Assembly: GCA_023079485.1 (NCBI GenBank)
Contig: CM041092.1
Location: 10,925,127 to 10,989,126 of the forward strand
Length of the DNA: 64,000 nucleotides
From: Archilochus colubris
Lineage: Eukaryota > Chordata > Aves > Apodiformes > Trochilidae
Direction of reading: 5' to 3'
Numbering within the stretch: position 1 is the first letter of the stretch; each line of letters opens with the position of its first letter. Under the pieces are notes generated by a model. That model saw only the letters and a list, made by a program, of their open reading frames with translations. It was not told the origin of the DNA and searched no databases. Positions 12,177 to 25,300 of the stretch are shown one piece after another. Both the position numbers and the translations under genes were made by a program.

Positions 12177-15100
12177 AGTGAACATGTCTTCTCAGTGTGT
12201 CATAGTGATCTAGCAGAACATATGTCAAAATTATAAGGAAGAGGACAGCAAATAATATTTCCCATTATTTTTAGTAGGCATCCTCTGTCACTGATCTCAT
12301 TCTACTTGTGCTGCATCCCTTTGTAGATAAGGGATGAGAACTGTGCAAAATAGTGCCTACCCAAGGTTTGGAACATGCCCACAGGTAGGTTTCCTCTTTT
12401 TTTTTTTTTTTACAGAGAAAAACTATGCTACAGACCATAATTTACAGTGAGTGATAGAGGTCAGAAAGATGCTTTCTTCTGTATGCAGTTTATCACCTAA
12501 TTGTACTCTGAAGGGTTTCTTGCATCTCCTACTGTATCAGTTACCATCCATGATCAATCACTGGATATCAGTCTGACTTTTGTGTTGATTATGTATACTT
12601 CTATCCCAACCAGTTTCATATCTGATACGACACAAAATCAAACTGCCTTTCATTGGTGTTCAGTTCTTTATAGGCTTTAGCTCCCAAACTGGACAAACTT
12701 GAATACTAAGCAGGAAACCAAACAATGAAAAATTAAAAATTCATTTTATTCTGCACGTATTCTTTAAATAAGGGTAAAAAAATCATGAATTTTGCATTGA
12801 GTGCTGCAAATTCTTGGCACTAAAAGTCATGTTTGCATCAGTGCAAATATTGAAGATCCTAACAATTTTCAAAAGAGAAGCTGGGAATGAGATCAGAAGT
12901 AAAAAAAAAATAACTTTGTAATGTAAAGACAAAGATTTTAAAAGACTCTTCTGGACAAATTGAAAAGGTAACAGCAGAGAATGACCATGAGAATAACTAA
13001 TGTTGTAAAACAGTCTTATCCCTCCAGGCTCGTTTTCCTTCAGGCTCATTTCTATCATCTCACATTATACAAACTTGGAACTTGAGCAAAGAGGTAAGGA
13101 CTTTAACTTTCAAATGTGGCAGCCCTCTTGTTTGTGCAGTGTTTAATTTGAGATATGGATTACCTAAAACTCCCATGGACTCCGGGGCTCCAACAGGAAT
13201 GCCCCAGATGACTTCACAGGGAAAAATAAGATTAGGTAGAAATAACATGGAGTTCCTTCCTGACATTTGTCTGCATGCTTTGCTTGCTAACTCCCACTGA
13301 AATATATCCAAGCTCTCATTGCATGCAGCAGAGCAGCATAGCTCAGAAAAAGTACTTAACGATGAGGAAATGAGCTCCATTTTTCTCCAGTGGTGTTAGA
13401 AAAAATCAATTTTTCCAGGAGGAGTGGCAGTTAAAAAGGTTGTTTCTATAAAAGTTTCCACTTTTGTAGAAATATAATTCATCTTGACATGGCTATGATG
13501 CTTGGCCATCTAGTTTAATTTTTTGTCCTTAGAACACAAAACATGTTACTTACTGCTAGGACTGTTTTTTCTGCTTATAGGTAACCTTTTTTCCTTTTGT
13601 TATGCAGGGTTGTACTGTACTTCTCTCTCCTGACACAAAGGCAAATTTATCATCTTCCTCTTTGGTCTTGATATCTTCCATAGCACATGAAAGCTTTCAT
13701 GTCACATGCCTTAATGCTTGTTGTAAAGCCACTCAATTTTCTGGAACAACTCTCTCTTTGATATTCAGCATTTTTTTATGCTTCATCTATGGATTATTTG
13801 TTTTTGATTGAAATATTTGCTTCTACTTTTTTCCCAGACTACCTCAGTTCTAATGTTTCATTAAGTTTTTGCTTCAGTTTTGGGGGATGGATTTATGTTG
13901 AGTAAACACTGACATATTTTGAGAGTTTGGCATACTATATTTCTTGTGTAAACATGATCAAAATAATCTCTGGCCTGTTTTAAACCAGTGTTTTGAACTC
14001 AAGGGCTGTATATGTAAATGAGTCATGGTGGTCTATTGCATGTAAACATAATAGAAGTTGATTGATTTCCAAGATGAGTTGGCATTACTTGATTGGAAAG
14101 GGTTGCTAGGGGAGAAGGAAGGTGATACAGAAGTAAGCTGCTGGTTTCAGAGCATGTTGGCAGTCACAAACTCTCATCACAGGTAGAGTTGAATCTTCAA
14201 CAGGGTATTTTTGAACTGTACCTTAATCATACAATAATCTAAGCTTTTGCTTGAGTTCTGCCTCAGTGGAGCAAGAAACACTATTTACTAGAGGAAAAAA
14301 GAGCAAGGAGCAGGGTCAAGTGAGCTATTCCTTGGCACACCAGTAACGAGATGGCTTTCTGATCTGCCTCCCAGCCTACCAGTCCACTCTTGTTTTTCCT
14401 TTCAGATGAATGGTCTCTGAGGCAGCCAGGTTTCTGTGATCTCTCAGCTGGGGATATATGGCATTATGTCTGTGAAGTTTTATGTTTGCTTTGGAGAAGT
14501 CTGGCTTCACATGCCTCTTTCTCATTTTGGCTAAGTCCACAGAATAGAATTGTGTCCAGTAAATATTTAATTCTAGAGAAAATGCCAAAAGATTCCATAC
14601 TCTGTGATTGTTTCAAGGTTTGTTAGTGTGAATAATTTGTTATTATTTCCTAGAACTGACATTACAGAAGCAGAAAAAAGTAGATCTGAGCAATAATCAA
14701 AACCACGAGGTGAACCATGAGCCAGTCATTTTGAACTGCACACAATGCAGGGACACTATTTGCACCCTGTTGTTTCCTAGGAATGACACCATGCTTGGAG
14801 CAGAGCTGTGAGCAACACCTCACCTGTCTCAGGCACAGCATTCTGCTTTTCAGTTCAAGTCTGTGCTGGATTACAGTAGATGAGGCTCTAAAATGTTACA
14901 ACTTTGATTTTCCTCATTGTACCATGCCATTTAACTACTCGTGTAATTGCAGCACTGCTTATTTTGCCTGCCTGTACATATTTACAAAGGTAAAAATAGA
15001 GCAAGGAAAGAACAGCAGCTGCCAAGGCTAAGTTTAAGGTAAAGACCACCTAGGAATGTATTAAAGGTGAAAAACTGTTTTGCCTCGGGACAGAAGTGCT

Positions 15101-18100
15101 GAGCAGCAGGGGAGAGGGAGAATGGGAGAAAAGGTGAAAGGAGCATTGCTAAGAGATATGGAGAAGTGACGCTTGCAATTGCTACATCTGAGTGTAAAGA
15201 ATTTTTAAGCATTCTCAAATGCAGGGAAGGGTGCAAATGAGTAAAGAAATGCTAAAATATGCAAACAGGGGTACATTAAATTGCAGAGACTTAAAATGAA
15301 TGCATTATATTGGAGAAGAAGGTTGTAGGTCTTAAGAATAGAAAGTATAGATGGTATTTGAGAAAGGAGATTCATCTTAATGAACTGTCAGGATGCTACC
15401 TTGGGTCATTTCAGTTGTGATGTCAATTGAAACCATCATGTGAAATAAACCATGAACTTAAATCTTGTTTTACAGTTGTGCACTTTCTCCTTAGAGGTAG
15501 AGTCTTACTGGCTGATAGGTTTTAAATCATGTTGGATTTAATATCAGCTCTGCACTTAGCCTTCATCAGTTGGAAATGACAGAAAAGGAGAAAGACCACA
15601 GTGCATGACTCAGTCCAGGAATGACTAAGCTGCTGGAGTGATGCAGCTGTGAGAGACAAGTACAACCCTGGGATGCATTCAGTGAAGTGCTCCCAATTTG
15701 AGAGTAGATTAGTAGCTCTGTCTCTGTGAGTGAGAGCTTGCATTGATGGGGATATTGCATACAGGCCTGATTAGCCACGCTTGGGAATTAATTACCTAGA
15801 ACTAGATGTGTAATAAGAAGGGATTTGGGGGTTAGCAAAAGAATAGACAGTCTTTCTCACATAAGGAAGTTAAAAGAAAATAGATTCTTCTTATTTAAAA
15901 AAACCCAAAGAACTAATGGGGGGTATTGTAAAATATAGTTGTTTACCCTGTTTCATAAATAAATGATGCAGCTGGGAAAGGGACAAGACTGAGTTAAAAC
16001 AGAGGGCAGTGTTCAAACCAAAAAATCCTGTCCGTGAGTAAATTTAAGGTGAAAAGTAGAGTATTACTTCTATCTCTTCAAACAACATTATTTTAGGATA
16101 GGTTTTGCTGGCCCTTTCTCAAATATCTGTCCTTCAGCCAATGTTCCTTGGCCCTTCGGTCGCAAACAGAAATTTATACCAAATTGTCACTCAGTGTCAG
16201 CCAGTTTGCCAACAGATAGAATCCAAGGAATATTAGCAGAGATTGGATTTGTACAGAGCACATGTTATATTCCCAGCTTCTTCTAACTTGTATATATTCA
16301 CTACAGAAATTCATCATTTGTCAGCATTATGACAGAATGCTTGCTTGCATGCATACTCAGCATATTTAGGACTACTGCAGCTTTGGGGCAATCTTTTCAA
16401 TTAGTGTATGCAACTAAACCCAAGTGTAACTTGTATTATTTGTATATAGAGGCTTTGCTCCTGTTTGCCTATTACCCCAGCTAGCACAGGCACCCAACAG
16501 ATGTTTCTGTGCTCGTTTGATGCATAATATTTATGAACAGTGAGAGATCTGTGTAGTAGAGATGAAAAAAACATAATTAGATTCAAGAGTCACCTTCATA
16601 AATATGTGAAAGATTGCCTGCAACTCCATGGCCCCAGTTTTTTACCCAGTTTTTTTTCATTCTCACAGTGCTTGAGTAGCAGGATGGCTGTCACACTAGC
16701 TTATGAGACCACTTTTAAAGGGAACACATGCTCCATGAAAATAGTAGTATTGCACTGACTGTTGGCAGCAATTCTCTTTCCTCCTACCCCTTTCCTTCAG
16801 TTATCTTTATTCTGATTTGAGGCATTGATGTTCTTTTTTTTAAGAAAAAAAAACCAAACAAACAACCTGAAAACTCTTCGTTGATTCACATCTAATATGC
16901 ACTGTTGGAGCAACACCTTTTTTTTTTTTTTTCAGCATTGTGTTTTCAGGACTGTTTTAGGTCAAATTCTGTCATTTACACCTGTCCAACCTTGTGAAAG
17001 CCTTCACTGGGGTTGTACAAGGACAAGCGTGGGTGGAACTGAGTATTCAAAACCTTGTATGGCTGTTGACAATGTGTGAGAAGGGAAGAGCCCTCTGCTT
17101 CCCAGACCCCGAATTAAGCCTGCAGGGCTGACAGAAAAGCAATTTTTTGTAATGCTACATGGAGCTAATTTGTTATGAAATCAGAGAAGCAACAGATTTG
17201 GAAAAGCCCCCATTTCAAGTTTAGAGTAGTCTGGAGGGAAATTACACTGCAAGCTCTGCATGATACCACTAAGAACTTGCTTTATTCTAGCTTGGGTAAT
17301 GATCCCCACACATTTTACCTTCCCTGATCTGGGGAAACGCAGATTTCTCTACTACAGCTTGAAACCAAGTGAGTTCTTGAGGGGCTTTCACCATCAGGTT
17401 TTCAGGTCTGCAGTTAGTTCACAACCTGGAGCTGCTGGTGAATCCAACATTGCTGTGATGTTTAAAGAAGGGGGAGGCTCAGGTGGTTGTAACCTGGCAT
17501 TTCATGTTCCTGTGGCTCAGGATGTCCTGCTCAGGGCCAGCTCTGTCAAACAACAGAGAGGTCAGAAGACCTCTCTGGTCTCAGCAGAGAAAACTAGGCT
17601 ACATCCACACAATATTTTGCAGGTCAGTGAGAGAGGCCAGCTAGCATTCACGTGCCTGCATTAAAAGGGTCATAAGCTGCATTTAGGAAGGTCACAACTG
17701 GGCACTTGTGTGGCTTCTCTGCCCATCTGCATCGACCATGGAGCTCACTTGGTCTGCTGTGAATCATCTGTAGATGTACTCAACACATTCAATGTAGGGA
17801 AAATGAGCTTTATGGGTGTAAAACCCTCAGCAAATCAGCCTCTCACTTCCCAGATGAGGGTAGCAAGGAAAGTGTGAGAGTAGTGATAAGGTTGGGTTCA
17901 GGGAAGTACAGGTTTTGTGTGACTTCTGAATAGTAAGTACTTGAGTTTTTAAGGCATCTCCCATGCCAAGCTTTTTTCTCTGCAGGCACCAGCCAGGAAG
18001 TTATGTTCAAATGCAAGATTTCTGCTTCTACTATTCATTGAGGCACAGGATTTTATTCAGTTCTATCATTGTTTCAGAATTCATGACCAGAAATAAACAG

Positions 18101-18770
18101 GGGTCCTGCAGATAGTACAGGCTATGGGAAATTGCAGCACCACTGAGATAACATAGTTGGTACCAGTACATCCTGCTCTCATGATTTCCAAATTACTTCT
18201 GTTAAAATAAACAAACAAAACAAGAAAACTCTGCTGGCCTGGAAACCTCTAGGTGGGCTTTCCTATTTTTTGTTGAAAAGATTTAAAGAAAAAGGCTTTG
18301 TCTATTATTTTCACTGCTTCATTCTTACAAATTGCTTTCAAACAAAAAAAATCAGATTTTATTCATTATAATAGCAAAATATGTCTCTGGGGCAGACAAA
18401 GCTGTCCTGGAAGGAAGAAACAATACTTCAAGTTGCTATCTGAAGGTAGCTTTCTTGGCTGTGTACTATGACTCAGCAAGCTGATCAAGGTTTGGAGTAG
18501 TAGAGTGGATCTTGAGATCTTACAGGTGTTAAGAAAAAACTGTTGTTTATGTTGCTGCAAGTGTATTGATTTATTTTCTTAAAAATGAATGGTTTATTCT
18601 GACCAAACTCCCAACGAAGGCACTAAGATAGCCTTTGCCCAAGGGAAAGGACTGCAGGGTTAAATAATAAAAAGTGCACTCAGTATTCTGTGCCTTCCTC
18701 CAGCTTTCCTGTGCTGCCACTGGTGGGCCATGCTGTTTTTAATAAATTGTTATTAAGCTGTTCTTCCTAG
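12177..18770. other. Intronic stretch without genes
   Basis: Contains the repeat remnant at 16960-17042 and T-runs at about 16918-16932. The frame at 17260-17664 (134 codons, plus strand) is the longest here and has no recognised domain. Around 13160-13220 'cctaaaactcccatggactcc' faintly recalls an amniote palindromic repeat but is too diverged to call. Confidence 0.65.
16960..17042. repeat. Possible ancient amniote palindromic repeat remnant
   Basis: 'ggtcaaattctgtcatttac', 'acctgtccaacc', 'ccttcactggggttgtacaa' and 'gtgggtggaact' resemble a repeat common in amniote introns of the type 'caaattctgccctcagttacacc ... caatggagttacaccag'. It lies just after a 16-T run and overlaps a 60-codon open frame that I treat as chance. 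Confidence 0.4.
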
Positions 18771-19144
18771 GACCAGGGCTGGAGCCACATTGTGCTAGAT
18801 GCTGTGAGGCTGCATAGTAAGAAATCACAAACTGTTCTCTGAGCAGCCTGATTAAATATGAGAAGGGATGTGAAGTGAAAATAATCCACAACCAAGTTCT
18901 GGCAGATGATATTAAGTGAGTAGCTGTAGGTCTGCTGTAGAGGTGGAAATGGGGCTGGACCAGGGCTGGAGCCACATTGTGCTAGATGCTGTGAGGCTGC
19001 ATAGTAAGAAATCACAAACTGTTCTCTGAGCAGCCTGATTAAATATGAGAAGGGATGTGAAGTGAAAATAACCCACAACCAAGTTCTGGCAGATGATATT
19101 AAGTGAGTAGCTGTAGGTCTGCTGTAGAGGTGGAAATGGGGCTG
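18771..19144. repeat. Tandem duplication, 2 x 187 bp, one mismatch
   Basis: Two adjacent copies, 18771-18957 and 18958-19144, agree at 186 of 187 positions by direct comparison. The only difference is T at 18885 versus C at 19072. The copies abut exactly, and flanks on either side diverge at once. The unit begins GACCAGGGCTGGAGCCACAT and contains 'cattgtgctagatgctgtg' and 'catagtaag', which resemble the 3' part of an ancient amniote interspersed repeat. The duplicated sequence may therefore be an old repeat remnant that was duplicated recently. An open frame on the minus strand runs through both copies, but 187 is not a multiple of three, so the copies are read in different frames. Confidence 0.97.
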
Positions 19145-20381
19145 AAGTCTTCTGTGCTGAAAAAAAAAAAAAAATAAAATGCATTTCTTATTTTTGCTCT
19201 CACCTAACTCCTCCAATTTATTTCTCCAGCTCTTGCCCAAAGAATGGTGTAGATGCATGTAGAAGTGTGCTTGGATTACAGCCTTGTTCCTAAAGCTTGT
19301 TTGCTCTCAGTCCTCTACTTACCCCCATTACCATAACTGAAAGATTGCAAAATGCCTGGATATTCCTGTGGCAGGAACAGGAGCATCCTGGAGCGTGTTT
19401 CCCTTGAAGTTAAACTTTTGTGATTAGCATCTGCATTAATGCAAGATACTTCCATATGCAGACTTGTACTCATTCTGGCTTGACCTGAAGAATAATTAAT
19501 TGGTCATTTTAAATGGACACTTTTTAAGGCATGAGTCAGCTGAGCCATTTGTTCCGTGTTTTTTTTCCTCTCCCCACGTTCCCATCTGTATGACGGAGAA
19601 CTGGAAAAGAAGGAGGAGTTGTTGTCTGGATTGATGTTTCACTGCACAGGACCCAGCAGTCACCAAGGAGGTTCAGAGTGGCTACATATATTTAAGTACA
19701 GGGACAGGAGGGCCTGAAAAGGAACTTTTATGTTTGTGCGTCTTGGGAACACCATAATAAATTAAAAGCTCGGGAATGCCTTGTTCATGTGCAGTCTGTA
19801 CCAGAACATTATCACTGTAAGCAAGGAATCAATCTTTCATCTGACTATGTGGTAGCCATGGGGTTCACTCCCTTTTTCGGTGTTACTTTGTCTGTCTTCC
19901 CCTCCTGTAGCCTCTGTTAGTGTTCTGTAGCTGAGTACATGGATGTACCTGCGGTGCTCAGGCTGGGTGCAGCACTGCCCACCCAAAAGCTGGTTGCTTT
20001 TTCAAAGAGGAAAGGACTGGGGGTACTGACATGGCACAGTGTGGTGGGTGCCTTGTCCCCCCTTGCCTTAAGTCTCCTAAAATTGCCAGCTCCCCTGGAT
20101 CCAGGCCTGTGGCTGCCAGGTCAGGGAAGGGTTTCATAAGACTAAATTTGGGACAAGGACAAGTCATCCAATGTCTGCAGATGAGTTCAGGAAGCTCCCA
20201 AATCTATGTGTGTGTTGTGGAGGCAGAAACTCAGGTTTCTTCTGAAGTCTATGTGCTAGGCTGTGGATTAGAGCTCTGCTGACCTAAACTCTGGATTGTG
20301 ACGTGCATGATGAAGTCCCCTCAGAAGAGAGTTCAGGCTTTTTTTCTGCAAGTGCTGAACTTGATCAACAGTGGTAGCATG

Positions 20382-20416
20382 AGCTGTAATAAAAGCTGTA
20401 ATAAAGCTGTAATAAA
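20382..20416. repeat. AGCTGTAATAAA short tandem repeat, three units
   Basis: AGCTGTAATAAA occurs at 20382-20393 and 20394-20405 and again starting at 20405, sharing one A. Each unit contains AATAAA, so it holds three polyadenylation-signal hexamers, but no transcript end is indicated. Confidence 0.9.
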
Positions 20417-21249
20417 AGAGGGGATAGGAGCATAAGAAATCCTTGAGGTGTGAGCCATGAGGTGTGGGGAGAGCTGGTCCTCACTTGAGTTTATTAGAAG
20501 TATTTGTAAGATTATGTCTATCAACCATGAACTCTGTGCATTTACTCACATCACAGCTCTTCTCATCTGTGCAGGCATTCCGATAGCCATGTTAGAAACT
20601 GCATCTTATCTTATTTCTTTTATTTATCTTTATTGTTTTAATGCATTTGATGATAAAGAATCAAAACAGAGTTTGGGACCTTAAAATCTCGGAGACTGCA
20701 GGAGTTGGCACTTAATGGCAGCTTTGCCTCTAGTCATGGCATTGAGTTACTTTCAAAGCCTTTGAAGTCAACAGGGCTGGAGGGAGAAAGTGTAGTGTTG
20801 TTTCTTTAAAAAGAAACATGCTTCAGTTACATTTGCAGCTGGTGTTTTAATGACTGAAAATTAAAGCATGTTTTATTTGGCCTTTGTTTTTAGTTTTTAC
20901 TTCTCTTCCCTAAGGGTGACTTAAAGCCAAAGCACAGCTTGACGTGTAGCAGGCTGCAGCACACTAATGTACCCATCAGCAGCCTCATATTCTGTTTCTC
21001 CACAAAGCTCAGGATTTATGATTTGAGTCCCCTGTAACACAAGGCTCATGACCTCCTGGTTTACTTGCCTGGCATCTCTTTGCATGCACTGGTTCTGCTC
21101 ACGCAGCAACAAGTAGTTTGTGGCTGGCTTTGTGGTTTGGAGTGAACTGAAGTAAACTTTATGTATTGGCCCTGTAGACTTTAATTTCTAATCAGGTCCT
21201 ATTAAATTACTATGAATCTGATAAAGGGAAAGAAGCCTGGTTTTAAAAG

Positions 21250-21345
21250 GTGCAGATAGGCACTTAATGTGATTTAATGTATGTCTAAATAGTTTAGCAG
21301 CTTATCTGCACATCTGGCCTAAATACTTGTGCAAATCTGACCCAC
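21250..21345. repeat. Possible ancient MITE-like repeat with inverted arms
   Basis: The sequence has perfect 9-bp inverted arms, GTGCAGATA at 21250-21258 and TATCTGCAC at 21303-21311. It goes on with 'ctggcctaaatacttgtgca' and 'aaatctgaccca', which resembles a palindromic amniote repeat with 'gcagataggcacctag' and 'gcctaaatacctttg'. Family membership is from memory. Confidence 0.45.
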
Positions 21346-22340
21346 ATTTTTTTAAACATATTGTCCTTGGAAGGAGAGAAAGTAGATTATGCTGTTAATA
21401 GGTTACAGCTTGTTTCCCATTGATCCTGGGAGCATCAGCCTTCCTGCTGACAAGGCAAAAGGTGCTTGGACAGTGATGGTGGTGGCTAAGGGAAGTGCAC
21501 CATGTTTCAGGTTTATCCAGAGGGTCTTAGCTCCATGCCCTGCTGCACTTCTGCAGGAACCACTGCTGACACAGGTACAAGTCTCATGGGTATATGTTTT
21601 GAATCAGCCTTTTGGCTTGTCCTAACTGTTGTTCAAAAATTCTCTTGCACCTATATGTCCTGGTAAGAGTGATTTAGGATACTCTGACGTGAGAAAATGG
21701 AGTCATCTTTCCACCCATATATTCATCCTGCATGGTGGATTTTTTAGGAAACTACACTGAACTGGTAGCACAGACACCAATAAATACTGAGCAGCAATTT
21801 TTTTTTTCTTTCCTTTTTTTGTCCTTCTTTTTGCACTCCCTGATGTTGCCATGCCTTCTGCATTTTTACAGCCTCTTTAGTATTTTTTCCTGTTTATCAG
21901 ATTTCCCTCTGAATAAGAGCAATAGAACATTTCTGGTTTATAAGGTATTTTCCCTCCCTTCTGCTGTGAAGATAGTGACCCACAGCAGATTCCCTGCAGC
22001 ATCTGTGTTATTGCATGCACATGCTTGTGACACTTTAATAGTAGCTGTCAGATAACATTAACATATTGCTGCTACAAATAAATCAAGCAGGACTACAAGT
22101 GAAGAAGTGAGTGAGTGATAAAGGACAGCCTCAGCCCTTACTATCAGGCAAGGCCACTGTAAGTATTGTCTACTTACTCGACTGGTGAAATTGTTGGCTC
22201 TGTAAGGATGTACTTAGTGGGCATAGCCAGAAGCCCTCCTGTCTGTGAATACCCAAAGGGCTAACTTTATCAGTTATTCAGAACAGGGAGAAGAGGAAGC
22301 CTTCAGAGACATCATTGAACACCCTCTGTACATTTCTGTG

Positions 22341-22362
22341 CATGCCTGTACAGACAGGCATG
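22341..22362. repeat. Perfect hairpin, 9-bp arms and 4-nt loop
   Basis: CATGCCTGT at 22341-22349, loop ACAG, then ACAGGCATG at 22354-22362. Pairing does not extend past the arms. Too short for a microRNA precursor. Confidence 0.85.
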
Positions 22363-25300
22363 ATGTCTTGAGAAGAACTCAGTGTTTGGGATACTGAGAA
22401 CATCATTGCTGCAGCAGGATCCCAAGCCTCACAGTTTCTATCAGGCGATGCAGTGCTAAATCCTGTGGCAGCAGAGGGTATCAGTAAAACACAGTTCTGA
22501 TTATGTTGAACAGGCATTGTTTGCCTGCCTGAAATGAGTGTTCAGGGAGATCCAGAAGCCTGAAAACCCTGTCTGGCCTCCTGGTCCTCTTTCTAGGAAA
22601 GCTATACCTAGTGGAGCTAGCCACCAAAAGAAACTGAGGGAGGGAAAAACAGTTACATTGAAATTCCTCCCACAAAATTATAGCCCTAATTTGTCAGTGT
22701 GATACCACTTAAGGATTTCTGTTATGTGGCTCTCTTCACACTTTGCAGAAGTTAATTTACTTGGTACTCCTTATGAAAGGTCCTTTATTTCATAGTGCAG
22801 ATGTTTCCAAACTCAGGAGAACAAACTGTGATTGGAATATCATCCTCCTACTTCTTGTGGAGAGCTTGGAATTATCTCTTGCATTTGAATGCTGTATTAG
22901 GATATTGGCCAGCAGTAACTTATTTACAGCTTAGACTGCAATATACTCTGTGCACTGCCTCTGCAGACTCTGCTGGTAATCTAAGTTTGGTGTTAGAGCT
23001 GGCATAATGTGGCTGGTAAATTAGTGTTAGTCTTCCATCCATACTGCTTGTTTACATAGTTTTATTAGGTTGTGATAGACTTGTAGAAGTCAAGGAGATC
23101 ATAAACTTAATGGATACCAGACCATTGCCTGGTTCCTGAAAAGCATTAAAGTGTCACTTCAAGTGACTTTGTGATTCAGATGAGTTCTTTGCAAGACTGA
23201 AAAATCAGAAAGTTTTGAGAAATTTAAACAAAGAAAAAAACTTCTTACAGAAGCAATTGCTTTTACTGTGTGAGGGTGGAAAATTATTTCTTGCAGATCC
23301 AGCTGTAGAAAGTAGCATTGGTACTTTTTTTATTTTATAAATGACTGTCATGTTCTTAAAATTCTCCCTGTGACAAGTCCTTTGTATTTCTTTAAACTGG
23401 TGAAGGGTTTATTATGCTGAATTTGGCAGGTTAATGATTAAGTAGGCAATCATATAACACTTGTTAGTGCAGTTTCTGATGATACAAAATTAACTCTATC
23501 CTTTCTACAGGTAAAATCAGAAAGTATATCTAGAGTTTGGAGGTAAGGGAGAGGTTGGAGTAGATAAATACCAAGAAGGCTGCCTAAGATCAGTGCTCTC
23601 TCTTCAACCTACTTACATGTTGCATTTTGGATAGCAAGAGACTTATTGTAATGAAGAGTCATTACTGAAGTCATGGGATTCTAGAGGAATACTGTGTGGG
23701 TTATTCTAGTTATAGAGTGGTGTAATGCTGGAATTCTTGAAGTATCTTTCTCTGAAGTATCAGGATTGGAGTTTTGCCTGCTGAGCAGAGGTAGCAGTAC
23801 ATGGTGGTTTGCTTGCTGGTTTGAAAGAGTGAGCCTCTTTGCAGGGAACTGCCACCCTTTATTTATTTAGTCATTAGCCACTAATAGGACTTGGTGTGAA
23901 TGGAAAGGATCATGATATGAGCAGTCTCTGAAACTGTGATAAGGGGGAGCAGTATGGACAGCAATACTGATGTGCCACTTCTGATAATAAGGATAATACT
24001 AAAAAGCAGTAAAGCAATAAGAATAGAAAAGGCAGTTTGTTTGACCAACACTCATCTGGATTTGTGGTTTTGATTTGGAGAGTAAGAGACCTTGCAGCCT
24101 GTTTTCAGTCCTTGTGCTCTGTGTATGTATTTTAATAACTTCTGTTTTTCCTGTTTGAACAGAGTGAAACCTGGAGAACAAGCTGTTCTTCTGGAATCCT
24201 GTAGTTCATTTATTCCCAGTAGATTCCAGTGGGAAATAAAATCAACAGCCTCTCCACTTCTGAGCAGTGACCCTCACTGTGTTTGCTAATACATCTCAGT
24301 GTCTCTTTTCACCCAAACTCAGGATACTGCTCAGCCAGAACATGCAGGGGAAGAAGAACTTAGATTTTTTTCTGATATTTAGAAAAGTACATGAATTATA
24401 TTTGACTCTGGGTACCCAAAGAATATACTTTACTGTAGGAGCAGCTCATTAACTGCTTTTAAAAACTGAACTTTTTATACAAAGTTTCAGCTCCTAAAAC
24501 CACATCATCAAGACATCTTAATGAACTGATGACAGCTATACACCTGAAAATCTTGGAGTGTGTGGGCACAAACGCCAAAAATTGATCTCCCTCTGGGGCT
24601 AGGAGAAAAAAGAACAGATTTTTTATCTCGTGCTTGAATTTGTATTTGACTTTTCTGTCACTTCATGATGCTTAAATGGATTATTGACTGAGTCCTGCAG
24701 CACAAGATTTGGAGCATATTTCCAGTGTGCATACCTTGAAAATGCAGAGATGTTTTTAAATCTAGTGTTGCATGGCAGTTAAAAGTGGGTTGTATAATAC
24801 AACAGGAAAGGGAGGTAAGAGCCAAATGACAGAAGGGAAGGATTGGTTTACCAAAATAAAAATGGAAGAGAACCTGGTCTAATGATATCTAGGGAATAGA
24901 AAGTCTAAATAGAAATGCTAAAAAAATTGGCTAAATTGCAATCCTAGAGTATGGACTCTAACTCCATTTTCTGTATGCCTTGCCAAATTGAGAAAGACTA
25001 GAATCATGCACAAGTAGGCAGAAAACAGTGTAGTTGGGGCTTATAGATCAGAGGCATGAGACTATATGAAAAAAATTATTCAGAAACATAATAGTTTCTT
25101 CGAAAGATAAGAATTCTCATGATAGTTGTAAAAATTAGTGGTGATAGGTTAAATTATTAAATAAGTTCTTTTGTGTGTTAATAAAGTACTTGTGATGGTG
25201 TCAATTTTTTGTTTTAACCACAGTCTGTTTGACTACATGAAGTAAAAGGTAGAGAGAGAATTAATCAAATACTTGTTGTTTCTCTGAAGACCCATATAGC

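Noticed and set aside
17260..17664. 134-codon plus-strand open frame
   Set aside because: Low-information sequence with no domain; ends in an ordinary stop without splice donor. Treated as chance.
18767..19258. 163-codon minus-strand open frame, the longest in the window
   Set aside because: It exists because a stop-poor 187-bp unit is duplicated. The unit length is not a multiple of three, so the copies are read in two different frames; a real repeat protein would keep the frame.
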